Both the position numbers and the translations under genes were made by a program. From Clostridium muellerianum (GTDB taxonomy: Bacteria > Bacillota > Clostridia > Clostridiales > Clostridiaceae): 64,000 bases of DNA. The stretch is taken from assembly GCF_012926525.1 (NCBI RefSeq), contig NZ_JABBNI010000025.1, positions 62,001 to 126,000 of the forward strand, written 5' to 3'. Below, piece after piece: positions 37,583 to 47,182 of the stretch. The first letter of the stretch is position 1. Each line of letters starts with the position of its first letter. The notes beneath the pieces were generated by a model that worked only from the letters and a program-made list of their open reading frames with translations, had not been told where the DNA came from and ran no database searches.

Positions 37583-39037
37583 TTAAGCTTTGCTTAAAAT
37601 CCACTCCATGGGTTCTACTGCATTTGTTTTATTAGAAATAGAATTTAAGTTATTTGTGAAAAAGAATTCTGAGCTTAAAAAATTATACTGAACCTTCCTT
37701 ATAAACTTTTCTTCCCGTACTAATTTAAGAAAATCTACTGCTGTACCATTATAATTTATAAGATCCATTTTATTAATTACCACAGCTATTGGTATATTTA
37801 TTATTTCATCTGCTTTTATTCCACAAAGCTTTTTCATACCTATTATAAAGCGATCTAATAAATCATCTATATTTATATCTTTTTTTATATAGTTTTCAGC
37901 TTCATTCTTAACCAAATCACATTCTATTACTTTATCTATGCATAATGGGTCTATCATAAAAATTACCCCATCTACATACTTATAGTACTTTTGTCTCATT
38001 ATACCACTTATACTATTAAAATTTTCTCCTTTATTATCATATATATACAATATTTTTTTACTTGAATTTGTCTCAGAATTCATAAAAACGTTGTAGAGAT
38101 TTTTATGTTCTTTTAAAGCTTCCAAATTAGAATTTTCATTATTTGTACATTGAACCATGCTATTAAAACTTTCTTCTTCACTTGAATTTAAAAATTCCAC
38201 TTTTCTTTTGTTTTCTTTAGAAATACAACTAAAAAAATCATGTATAACACTATGAATAAAAGAGGTTTTTCCTGAATCTTCTCCCCCAATAATAGCTATA
38301 CATGCTGAAGGCATCTCTTTTATTTCAACCTTGCTTAAACACACAGGGCATACAGCAGAAAGTTTATGTCTTCCACTCATATTTGTTGATGGAATTTCCT
38401 TACCACAAATGCACTTTCTCTTTATAATACCATATGGACCAGGAACTAAACTTTTATGAATTCTTCCACAGTTTGGACATAAGTAATAAGGTATATTAAA
38501 TTTACTATAACAATGTGTACAAATAGTTCCTGTATTTTCTCGGTTTGATCTCACATTTTCTATGTTTTTTATAATGAAATATAAAATATAAACAGGACTA
38601 CTTATAATTGTAATAATAATAAAATGTATAAAAAAATAAATTCCATTAAAAATATTTCCAAACACATATATAGAAGCTACTGCACCTTTAAGCCTTCCTA
38701 AACCACAATGATTTTCTTGTTTCATTTTTTTATATACTAAGATATTTCCTTTATTTATAGCAGCTGCACTAAGGTAATCATTTTTTAAATCTTCATACTG
38801 TTTATAAAAAAAGTACTTTTCCTCTGCAGGTTCATCAAACTCTTCCTTAGCCTTAAGAGAATATTTATTATAAGATATATACTTTATACCTTTGAAATAA
38901 CTATAGCTGCATTTAATAAAACCTTCCACAATTCCTACAAAAGTTCCACCTACAGAAGCTAAAACCTTAACAACTTTTTCAAGCACCTCTCCCATGCGGT
39001 CCAAAACACCATCTCCTACTTTATAATTTGAAAGCAC
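37583..39037 (-). CDS. Membrane-attached zinc-ribbon GTPase, DO-GTPase-like
   Basis: The 484-residue protein starts with a helical region, then a long hydrophobic stretch near residues 130-160, two zinc ribbons (CTHC and CPNC; CICG and CPVC), and a GTPase domain with Walker A IIGGEDSGKTSF near 250, a DxxG-like DNKGEN near 333, FMIDPL and a classic NKMD motif near 420. It differs from the other two GTPases in its membrane segment and Thr in place of the P-loop Ser. It lies 2 bases after the GAP1 gene, so co-expression is likely. Confidence 0.78.
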   Translation of the reverse strand: MLSNYKVGDGVLDRMGEVLEKVVKVLASVGGTFVGIVEGFIKCSYSYFKGIKYISYNKYSLKAKEEFDEPAEEKYFFYKQYEDLKNDYLSAAAINKGNILVYKKMKQENHCGLGRLKGAVASIYVFGNIFNGIYFFIHFIIITIISSPVYILYFIIKNIENVRSNRENTGTICTHCYSKFNIPYYLCPNCGRIHKSLVPGPYGIIKRKCICGKEIPSTNMSGRHKLSAVCPVCLSKVEIKEMPSACIAIIGGEDSGKTSFIHSVIHDFFSCISKENKRKVEFLNSSEEESFNSMVQCTNNENSNLEALKEHKNLYNVFMNSETNSSKKILYIYDNKGENFNSISGIMRQKYYKYVDGVIFMIDPLCIDKVIECDLVKNEAENYIKKDINIDDLLDRFIIGMKKLCGIKADEIINIPIAVVINKMDLINYNGTAVDFLKLVREEKFIRKVQYNFLSSEFFFTNNLNSISNKTNAVEPMEWILSKA

Positions 39038-39039
39038 CT

Positions 39040-41709
39040 TTAATCAAAAAAGTTTTTTATCTTTAACAAAGTTCCTTTTTCCATACTTGCTGCTCTTTTT
39101 GTAATATGTCTCCAGTGAATCATAATTTCTTCTTTTCCTTTGCAGCGCTTTATTCTATCAATAACATATCTATTACAAATACTTATCTTCTTTTCAGAAA
39201 CTTCCTTTAATATATCTACAATTCCATCATCAAAAACTTCCACTGCAGTTTCTTTAACATTGTACATATTCTTTAATGTGAAAATAATAAAGTCTAACAG
39301 CACTTTATATGGCTTTATACTAAGATCTTTTAATAATGTTTTATACTTTTTGCCTAAAACAATCTCTTTAATTACCTTTATATATTCTTCAAAATAAATA
39401 TCTGCATATTCAGCACAATATAAAGCCTTTTTTACTTTTCCATGATCTACATCGTCCTTAATATACATACATATATTAGGTAAAAACCATTCTAAATACT
39501 TCTTATACTCATCTTCACCAATTTCCTTATAATCACACTTTATGCTTTGCAAAACTTTAGAACTCTCCACAAAACCATACTTATCTAAACTTTTTCCTAA
39601 GTATAAAAGTTCTATTACACTGCATGAAGTTCTTATTTTATACTGATTTTTCATATTAAATAGTTTCTTCACAGTAGAATCATTTATTTTTCCATTATCA
39701 CTTATAATTTTATTTTCAAACATTGAAACAACCTTTTTAATAAAAGTCCTATCCATGTATTTAACTAATGAGTTGTCTATTATATAATTTAAAATAGCTT
39801 CATATTCTTCTAAAGCTATATCATCGCTGTACATATCATCATTTTTACAGTAATTTAAATATAAGCTCAAAGCTTCTTTAAACTTTTCTTTTCTATAATT
39901 TTCAAATGCACTGAATACTTCATTACAGTAATTGATAAAAAACTGTTCCCTACTACATCTTTTACCTAATTTAAATTGATATATGCTAAGTAAAAAATCA
40001 TTACCACCTGTTTCTTCACTTATGCAAATATACATTCTATTTTTCCATTGTTCTTTTCCTTCACCTTCAATAAAGTCTATTAAAAGTTCTTTTAAAATAT
40101 TATCCTTATCTATACATTTACAATAAATTGTAAGCATTATCTTAGTACAACATTCATAATCATCTTTAAAGAAATTTAAAATATCTCTTATATAATCAGG
40201 ATATTTTCTTAATATACCTAAGCACTTGTATAAAAATATAGTTACAATTTTATTTTCTTCTCTTTGTGAATCAAACAATTTAAACAATTCACTTTCCATA
40301 GAATTTTTATTAAAAGTCTTCATATCACAAATTATTGTTTCAAAATAAAATTTTGCATGTCTAGGCTTAGCACCTTCCATATAAGTTATGAGTTCTTTTA
40401 CTCTTTCCTTTTCTAAAGACTTTCTTACAAATTCCACAGTATTTAAACTTTTTATATTTTTATATAAAGTAAATATATCATCTATGCATATTTCTTCTGC
40501 ATCTACAACAAGATACTGAACAGAATTAAAAAAGAACTTATACGCAGTTTCTATATGATCCATGCTTCCTGTTTCTCTACCCATCTTAAATAAAAACTTT
40601 GTTATTATTTCTGTAAGTTCCACATCTACTTCAGTACTTATTTTTTCTAAATTAGGCTTCAATTCCAAAAACAATTGTTTATATGCCTCAATAGATTTAT
40701 AATTAATTGCAAAATTTACTGCCTTTTTTACATTTTCTATATCAGACTTTGCAAGTCCCTTCTTAACCATGTTATATAAGCAAAGACAGTCATCTATATT
40801 TTCATTTAACTTGTTATATTCAAACTGAGTTAAAAAATCTATAAAAGGTAGAAATACTTCCTTTGAAACCGTAAAACCTATTTCAGCTAACTTTGAAAAA
40901 TTACTGCTTAACTCCACCTCTTTATTTTTATTATGTAAAAAATTAAAAGCACTGTATTTATAGTTATTTTGAGCAATATTAAACTTAAATTTACTTCCTA
41001 CGCTGTCTACAGCACACATTATGTAATTCGTATCCTCAGGATTATATACATAAGTAGTGAAAGTAAATTGTCTTGAAAGCTTTTTAGGCAGTGACATTTC
41101 CACTGCTCCTATTAAGTAAGGTATGCTCTCCATACTATCAGAAAATACTATTTTCTTACCACTTTTATTGAAATCTATAATACCCTGCATTAATTCTCTA
41201 AAATTTTTACTCTTCTTATTGATTCTATTTTCCTTTAAAAATTTACTTATATTATCAAAGTGTATTACATCTCCTAAATGCACATGATCTAACTCTGGAA
41301 GATATTCTATAGAAGATGCATTTTGCTCCTCTAAAGTTAATGAATCTTTAAAGCTTATAGATTTATAAAGTTCTATAGGATAAAAATCATAGGGCTTGTC
41401 AAATACCAAAACATGGCAGATATAATTTCCATATCTACCTGAATAATCTTTACCTATATATTTTCCCTGACTAATGCAGTATTTTCCGTTCTTCAATATA
41501 AAATATGAAAAAGATAAAGGAAATAAAGTTTCTATTTCTTCCTGTGTAGGTTGACTTGGAAGATTATCTGGTGGTATATACACACAATAAGTTTCTATTT
41601 CCTTTCTTTCTTCTTCAGTAATTCCCTTTGACATAGAATAAGTTTGAAAACCTGCCCCAGAAGAAAGTCCTTTTTTACAGGAAGTATATAAAAGTTGTTG
41701 AATTTTCAA
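39040..41709 (-). CDS. GAP1-type protein, full length
   Basis: The 889-residue protein has a GAP1 N-terminal region (LLYTSCKKGLSSGAGFQTYS; YIGKDYSGRYGNYICHVLVF near 85; LPKKLSRQFTFTTYVYNPED near 205), then about 600 residues of helical repeats that suit the GAP1 middle and C-terminal parts. No catalytic motif is visible. In genome-context studies GAP1 proteins always accompany DO-GTPases, which are its neighbours on both sides here. Paralogous to the short GAP1-N gene at 24552. Its role as an effector, adaptor or GTPase regulator is unknown. Confidence 0.75.
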   Translation of the reverse strand: MKIQQLLYTSCKKGLSSGAGFQTYSMSKGITEEERKEIETYCVYIPPDNLPSQPTQEEIETLFPLSFSYFILKNGKYCISQGKYIGKDYSGRYGNYICHVLVFDKPYDFYPIELYKSISFKDSLTLEEQNASSIEYLPELDHVHLGDVIHFDNISKFLKENRINKKSKNFRELMQGIIDFNKSGKKIVFSDSMESIPYLIGAVEMSLPKKLSRQFTFTTYVYNPEDTNYIMCAVDSVGSKFKFNIAQNNYKYSAFNFLHNKNKEVELSSNFSKLAEIGFTVSKEVFLPFIDFLTQFEYNKLNENIDDCLCLYNMVKKGLAKSDIENVKKAVNFAINYKSIEAYKQLFLELKPNLEKISTEVDVELTEIITKFLFKMGRETGSMDHIETAYKFFFNSVQYLVVDAEEICIDDIFTLYKNIKSLNTVEFVRKSLEKERVKELITYMEGAKPRHAKFYFETIICDMKTFNKNSMESELFKLFDSQREENKIVTIFLYKCLGILRKYPDYIRDILNFFKDDYECCTKIMLTIYCKCIDKDNILKELLIDFIEGEGKEQWKNRMYICISEETGGNDFLLSIYQFKLGKRCSREQFFINYCNEVFSAFENYRKEKFKEALSLYLNYCKNDDMYSDDIALEEYEAILNYIIDNSLVKYMDRTFIKKVVSMFENKIISDNGKINDSTVKKLFNMKNQYKIRTSCSVIELLYLGKSLDKYGFVESSKVLQSIKCDYKEIGEDEYKKYLEWFLPNICMYIKDDVDHGKVKKALYCAEYADIYFEEYIKVIKEIVLGKKYKTLLKDLSIKPYKVLLDFIIFTLKNMYNVKETAVEVFDDGIVDILKEVSEKKISICNRYVIDRIKRCKGKEEIMIHWRHITKRAASMEKGTLLKIKNFFD

Positions 41710-41716
41710 AGGTAAA

Positions 41717-42895
41717 TCACTTCCTTTTTTCTCCTTTTATTAATTTATACTTATATAATAACCACAGAAAAGGATCTTCTACTCTATGAGGTCTTAACTT
41801 TGTAATCTTATTACTTTCTGGATTACAACCAAGTGCTGTTAATCCGAAATAAGCATAATCTTTAAAATTAGAGTTCAACTGGTTAGCAAAATTTTCTCCT
41901 CCCCAGCTTCTTACTAAAGCTTCCATGGTTCCATTAACATCTTCAAAATCTGCTAAATCAAAATAGCCTTCTTTTATGTGTTTTCCAGAATAATTTATAC
42001 AACTAGAAGGATCTACTAAGGATTCTACAGCATCCATTTTAGAAAATGCTACAGCTACAGGTATATCTATTAACTTATCCATTTTAATGCCATTAGCTCT
42101 TCTTATAAGATTTCCTGTTCTTGAAAGCAAATCTTCTATTTCTGTATTCTGTTCTGGTAGTGGTGTTCCTTTAGGAAGATCTTCTCTTATCTTTTCTAAC
42201 TGTAGTGGATCTAAAAGAAAAATTATTCCTGAAGAATTGTATATATATCTATTTACAGTTTTCATAGTATCTTCTGAATCTAAATCTTCACCTGCAGTAT
42301 CAAAAAAGGCTATAGTAACCACATTAGTTTTTTTGTTAGACTTTAAAAACTTTCCAAAAAAACCATCTTCTCTAAAGCTTAAACTATATATAAGTGGAGT
42401 TTTTACAGAAGAATCCGTCTTAGCGGAACGTGTTACACTTATTATTTCATTTTTCTTAAACACAGGATTATAAAAATCATTTCTATATCTTGTTATAGTA
42501 GTATCATTCATTGCTTGAAGACTACAGTTAAAGGCTGAACCTATTTCGTTCATTATTTTGTCTATAAGCACTGCAATATAATGACTTTTACCAGCTTCTT
42601 TTGCTCCTATAACTGCAAATATTAAATCATCATAATTACCTATGGTATATGGCAATTCCATATGACAGGTAGGACATACCTTTGTATTTGTAATTTCTCC
42701 ACATTCATTACAAAACATATGATCTGGCATTTCATTTTTGCCATCCTCATTTTTTAGCCTTAAAAATACTCCTTCTTTAGCATTTCTACATTCTTGAAGC
42801 TCATTCTTACATAAAAATTCAACATCACTTAAATCATGTTTTGAAAAACAATAGGGACATATATATTGATCCTTCTTTTTAAAATTCAACTTCAT
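41717..42895 (-). CDS. Zinc-ribbon P-loop GTPase, DO-GTPase-like
   Basis: The 392-residue protein has zinc-binding pairs CPYC, CNECG and CPTC in its first 80 residues, Walker A VIGAKEAGKSHY near 95, G3 FFDTAGED near 197, a hydrophobic strand IIFLLDPLQL and G4-like FSKMDAV near 283. The C-terminal GLTALGCNPESNK and EDPFLWLLYKYKL match the GTPase at 25664. It has no membrane segment. It lies 17 bases after the beta-sandwich gene and 7 before GAP1. Confidence 0.82.
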   Translation of the reverse strand: MKLNFKKKDQYICPYCFSKHDLSDVEFLCKNELQECRNAKEGVFLRLKNEDGKNEMPDHMFCNECGEITNTKVCPTCHMELPYTIGNYDDLIFAVIGAKEAGKSHYIAVLIDKIMNEIGSAFNCSLQAMNDTTITRYRNDFYNPVFKKNEIISVTRSAKTDSSVKTPLIYSLSFREDGFFGKFLKSNKKTNVVTIAFFDTAGEDLDSEDTMKTVNRYIYNSSGIIFLLDPLQLEKIREDLPKGTPLPEQNTEIEDLLSRTGNLIRRANGIKMDKLIDIPVAVAFSKMDAVESLVDPSSCINYSGKHIKEGYFDLADFEDVNGTMEALVRSWGGENFANQLNSNFKDYAYFGLTALGCNPESNKITKLRPHRVEDPFLWLLYKYKLIKGEKRK

Positions 42896-42912
42896 TTTAC
42901 TAATCTCCCTTA

Positions 42913-44082
42913 CTACTTAAAATGTAAATTTTCTTTTGAAGGTGATATTATTCTATATAGTTTGCTGTTGCTGTCATCTACAAAAAAAAGCTTTACATAC
43001 ATGTTCTTACTTAAATTTTCAATTGGTATGTCAAAACTTAATAAATCCTCACCTGTAATTGAATCATAATCAATATTTAATACAGCTTCTCCATCTGATT
43101 TTTGAATAGGTATATTACCAAACTTTCCGATTAAAACAAGCTGTGGCAAATTTATTTCTTTTTCATTAGTGCTTAAAATTACCTCTGCACTTTTAACTTT
43201 GCCAAATAAACTCTTTTTTATCTTTATTTCATAAAATATTTCTACAGGCTCCTTATTTGTTACAAGCCTCCTTTGTGCTTTAGAAAACAGTGTTTTACCG
43301 TTGCATTCCATCATGACATAAATTGAAAAATAATAGTTTCCTTCATTTACTTTATTTATTATATAGTTTCCCTTTTCCCTGCAGTCTTCCTTTGTAACTA
43401 CAACTTGAAATGCAGCAGAATCCTTAGGTGATGTAGGAAACTTATCCATTCTATAGCATATTAAAACTTTGTCTATTTTTTCATTCCAACCCCATTCTAG
43501 TGAAAGCTGCCCATACTTTATATCTGCTTTCACAAAAGAAACCTCTGGTATATCTTCTTCGTTTACTATTTCAACGCTCTTCTTGTTATCCTCATAAACT
43601 ATTTTAATGTTCTGCTTACTATTCTCATCAATAGTTTCTTCCTGTTCTACTGTTTCTTTAGGATTTTCATTTTCTTTAGAAATTTCACTTTCTTTAAAGC
43701 TTTCGTTTTCATTTCCATTTTCATTGCTTTCATTTTCTTTAAAACTTTCATTCCCATTTTCATTTTCATTGATTTCATTTGTAACAACTAAATTTGTAAT
43801 ACTATTTTCCTGCTTATTTATTACATCTGTGTCATTATGTATATCCTTAATTTCATTATCATCTTCAATTTTTTCATCTATATCTACTTCTTCAAATTCC
43901 TCTAAGTATATATTATTTTTAGTAATTTCACTTATCTTTTTTCTTATGTCATACTCAGATAATAAAGAAAATTTACTCTTAAAATTACATATTTCCTCTT
44001 TTGAAATATCATCTTTAATTGAAAGTATTATTTCTATTTCTTCTGATAATTCCTGAAGTTCCTGTTCTTTTCCGCCTTCCAT
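42913..44082 (-). CDS. Beta-sandwich protein of the GTPase cluster (long form)
   Basis: The 389-residue protein has an acidic N-terminal half with a low-complexity tract rich in NEN, NES and KE repeats (about residues 90-150), then two beta-sandwich domains similar to the 26959 product. No known catalytic motif. I chose ATG 44082, preceded by GGAG at 8 bases; an ATG 15 bases earlier overlaps that site. The disordered acidic part could tether partners. It is the first member of the upstream triad (beta-sandwich, GTPase, GAP1). Confidence 0.65.
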   Translation of the reverse strand: MEGGKEQELQELSEEIEIILSIKDDISKEEICNFKSKFSLLSEYDIRKKISEITKNNIYLEEFEEVDIDEKIEDDNEIKDIHNDTDVINKQENSITNLVVTNEINENENGNESFKENESNENGNENESFKESEISKENENPKETVEQEETIDENSKQNIKIVYEDNKKSVEIVNEEDIPEVSFVKADIKYGQLSLEWGWNEKIDKVLICYRMDKFPTSPKDSAAFQVVVTKEDCREKGNYIINKVNEGNYYFSIYVMMECNGKTLFSKAQRRLVTNKEPVEIFYEIKIKKSLFGKVKSAEVILSTNEKEINLPQLVLIGKFGNIPIQKSDGEAVLNIDYDSITGEDLLSFDIPIENLSKNMYVKLFFVDDSNSKLYRIISPSKENLHFK

Positions 44083-44139
44083 AATAATCATCTCCATTTA
44101 AAGTGTATATGAAGCAAAACTTACATACAGAACATTTAT

Positions 44140-45390
44140 TTAAGTTAAACTTAATACCTTATCCGTTATTTTAATTCTTCTAGCTGCTTTTGAACTAATA
44201 GGTTCTAAATGTACAAATGCATTTTCCTTTTTGTCACATTTCCAGTTAAAAACCATACAGGAATCTAATCTAGGCTCATACATATTAACTGCCTCATCTT
44301 TAAGAAACATTTTTAAATTATAAGCTGAATATACAAATGCAGCCTTTTTCTTATTTATATCCATATACTTTCTCATATTAATTAGTCCTGATGACATACC
44401 TGCTAAATAAAATGAAGGATTATATAAGCTATTACGGCTGTCAGAAACAACTAATTTAACATTTGATCTAAGTTTAGATATAAGCTGTCTTAAAAGACTC
44501 ATTCCTTTTCCCTGTGGAATTTCAACTTCCGTTAATCCCCTACTTAAGCTTTCACATACCTTGCTCCAAAGTTCTCTATTAGATTCTTTATCAATTGCTA
44601 AGCAGTCACCTAATGTAATAGATTCTAAATACCTCAAATCATGAAACACATTACAATTCTGAAGTAAATCACAAAAATCAATTATTATAGGTTTATTTTC
44701 AGTTATTATAATATTATCTCCCTGAAAATCTCCATGAGCAAAGGCAGTAAGGCAAATTACCTTTAATCCATTCCAAACATTTTCGTTATTAAAATAATAA
44801 TATGGATTAGGTAGTATAGTGTCCGTTCCATCTAATGATATCCACTTTGTATATTTATCTACTCCTATATCTTCAAAAGCCTTAACATATTTATTGTCCA
44901 TATATCTATAAGAAAGTTCTCTTTTAACTATATCAACAGGTGACATATACTTTTTAACGTGTTCCTTATTCCAGCAGAAAAGAAACTTACTTATTTTAGA
45001 TATTATATTGTCTTTAAGTTCATCTTCATTAATCACCTTGTCCAAGAACGTTTCACTTTTGTATATATCATCTCCAGCTAAATCATATAAATTAACATAT
45101 AAAGTAGAGTCATTTTTATTATCTAATTCATAGCTAGTTATAAGCTTAGCAACATACTTTTGCATATTATTATGTACTGCCAAATCATAAGCTTTATGAA
45201 ATACTTCTGCTTCATTGCTGCTAGTTATCTTCAAAATTCCTACCTTATTATCCTCACCATATTCCACCATATATACCCCTGCACCAGATCTTCCACCATT
45301 AAACTTTTTAAGCACCTCTACAGGAGCAATTTTATCTTTAATTTTTTCACTTTTTTTATTAATTTCATTTAACACATCTATAATATTCAT
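44140..45390 (-). CDS. APH-like kinase-fold protein
   Basis: The 416-residue protein has a Gly-rich loop (FNGGRSGAGVYMVEY), a lysine strand (KVGILKITS), the catalytic loop FAHGDFQGDNIII near residue 213 and the metal-binding IDFCD near 235, as in aminoglycoside/choline kinase-like phosphotransferases. Substrate unknown: it could phosphorylate a protein of the cluster, a small metabolite or nothing. I chose ATG 45390, where GGTGG lies 7 bases upstream; an upstream extension of 48 codons is Ile/Asn-rich and unlikely to be real. It is the first gene of the GTPase cluster. Confidence 0.75.
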   Translation of the reverse strand: MNIIDVLNEINKKSEKIKDKIAPVEVLKKFNGGRSGAGVYMVEYGEDNKVGILKITSSNEAEVFHKAYDLAVHNNMQKYVAKLITSYELDNKNDSTLYVNLYDLAGDDIYKSETFLDKVINEDELKDNIISKISKFLFCWNKEHVKKYMSPVDIVKRELSYRYMDNKYVKAFEDIGVDKYTKWISLDGTDTILPNPYYYFNNENVWNGLKVICLTAFAHGDFQGDNIIITENKPIIIDFCDLLQNCNVFHDLRYLESITLGDCLAIDKESNRELWSKVCESLSRGLTEVEIPQGKGMSLLRQLISKLRSNVKLVVSDSRNSLYNPSFYLAGMSSGLINMRKYMDINKKKAAFVYSAYNLKMFLKDEAVNMYEPRLDSCMVFNWKCDKKENAFVHLEPISSKAARRIKITDKVLSLT

Positions 45391-45775
45391 CTTTAAATCC
45401 ACCCTATAAATATTTGTAAAAAATTTCACTTTACATATTATATTATAATTGCTAAGAATAAACAAATTATTAATAAACAATGAACATATTATTAAAGGGT
45501 AATTATCAATGTTGTAAGAAGTATATATAACCACTTACTTGGTTAATTTAAATTAAATACTCTTAATTATACTATATCATCATTATGTTACATACTTATT
45601 ACTAAAATCTTAAAAAAATCTTAATTTTATTTTCTTTCAGATGCCTAATGTCTAATTACAGTATAATGCAGAAACTATATACTCTTCCACAACAAGGTTT
45701 AATTAGTTGTAAATAAAAATATATAGTTTCCGTTTTCACACTATATGCCAATATACTTTTTAAAAATAATTTAAT
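45391..45775. other. Intergenic region between the GTPase cluster and the chemosensory operon
   Basis: This gap should hold the GTPase-cluster promoter. It contains a single family C terminus (TTCTTTCAGATGCCTAA, 45638-45654), and a long-loop hairpin GAAACTATAT/ATATAGTTTC (45671-45730) that may end the chemosensory transcript. No clear -35/-10 pair stands out in the AT-rich sequence. Confidence 0.5.
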
Positions 45776-47140
45776 TCATCGTATATGCTTGTTTTTTTTA
45801 TGTTCATACATTTGTTTATCAGCTTCTTCTATTAATTCACTAACATTTACTGAATCTTCGGGGTTAAAATAAGTAGCACCTACACTCATAGATATGCTAA
45901 AACAGTATTCATTTTTTTCATTAAAAAGTTCCTGCTTTTCTAAAAGTTTATCCATAAATTTTTTAATATCACTTTCATATACATCTACAGCTAAAACTGC
46001 AAATTCATCTCCACCTAATCTTGCTACAATATCATTTTCACTAAAAGTATCTTTCAAAATATTTGAAGCACCAATTATTGCACGATCACCACAATTATGA
46101 GATAAATTGTCATTAATACTTTTCATATCGTCAATATCAACAAAAAACAGTATCATACCTTTTTTGCTAAGTTTTGCAAGTTTAATTTTGTGTTCAATTA
46201 AACTTAAGAAGCCTCTTCTATTGTATAACTTTGTAAGCTCATCTGTAAGAGATTGAATTTTTAATTGTTCACGTAAACATGCTTCTTCAGTTACATCTCT
46301 AATAGACAAAAGATACGCTTCTTTACCTTCCCAATCTGTTTCTGAAATACGCATACTTACAATAATTTCACTTCCATCTGGATAACTTAGCGTAAGTTCT
46401 GTGCTACTGTCTTCTATTTCATCAAAATTTAAAATATCCAGTATTTCTTTTTTATAATTTTCACCAAATAGTTTTTCTGATGCAGGATTTGAGTAAAGTA
46501 TTTGTTTATTATAATTAATTACTAATAAAGCATCTTTACTGCTTTCAAGAACTGCTTTATAATTCTTTTCAAGCTTTCTTATAGTTTTAAAAGCTTTTCT
46601 TAGTTTCATATTTGTATCCTCAAGTTCTTTAGTCTTTTGTACAGCATTCTCAAAAGTAGAAAGAAGAAGATCTATTATCTGTATTCTTTCTGAATTAATA
46701 AAATATTTTTCTCCTTCAAAAAATACCTCAATACCAATTTCACTTATTCTATTTTTTCTAAGCTCTATATTAATTAGCATATGCTGAATTCTTGAAATAA
46801 GAAATTCTTCTTTATATGGCTTTGTTATAAAATTATCTGCTCTAACCTTGAGCCCTCTTATAACATCAATAGGATCTGCAAGCGATGTAAGTAAAATTAC
46901 TGGAATATTCTTTAGTTTATCATCTGATTTTATCTTTTGGCATAATTCATATCCATCCATTTTAGGCATAAGAATATCAGTTACTATTAAATCAGGTATA
47001 GATTCATCTATAAGTTCTAAAGCTTCAACACCATTTTTGGCAACTTTCACTTTATAATTTTCTTTTTCAAGAATAAGTCTAAGCTGTTCTGCTTGTGTTA
47101 AACTATCCTCAACAACTAAAATTTCTACATTTCTATTCAT
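45776..47140 (-). CDS. Response regulator diguanylate cyclase (REC-PAS-GGDEF), WspR-like
   Basis: The 454-residue protein has a receiver domain (ILVVEDSLTQ; acceptor Asp in LIVTDILMPKMDG), a coiled linker near 165-195, a PAS domain (about 197-290) and a GGDEF domain with ARLGGDEFAV. GGDEF enzymes make cyclic di-GMP. The inhibitory RxxD motif before GGDEF is SEND here, so product inhibition at that site is probably lost. As last gene of a chemosensory operon it matches WspR, the output of the Wsp pathway. Confidence 0.88.
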   Translation of the reverse strand: MNRNVEILVVEDSLTQAEQLRLILEKENYKVKVAKNGVEALELIDESIPDLIVTDILMPKMDGYELCQKIKSDDKLKNIPVILLTSLADPIDVIRGLKVRADNFITKPYKEEFLISRIQHMLINIELRKNRISEIGIEVFFEGEKYFINSERIQIIDLLLSTFENAVQKTKELEDTNMKLRKAFKTIRKLEKNYKAVLESSKDALLVINYNKQILYSNPASEKLFGENYKKEILDILNFDEIEDSSTELTLSYPDGSEIIVSMRISETDWEGKEAYLLSIRDVTEEACLREQLKIQSLTDELTKLYNRRGFLSLIEHKIKLAKLSKKGMILFFVDIDDMKSINDNLSHNCGDRAIIGASNILKDTFSENDIVARLGGDEFAVLAVDVYESDIKKFMDKLLEKQELFNEKNEYCFSISMSVGATYFNPEDSVNVSELIEEADKQMYEHKKNKHIR

Positions 47141-47182
47141 TATTAGCTTTTCCTCCTTTTACTTACAAACATTTTGTTGCAT

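Noticed and set aside
43607-44056. Plus-strand frame rich in Ser/Phe/Leu opposite the acidic low-complexity region
   Set aside because: It is the complement of the NEN/KE repeats in the real gene.
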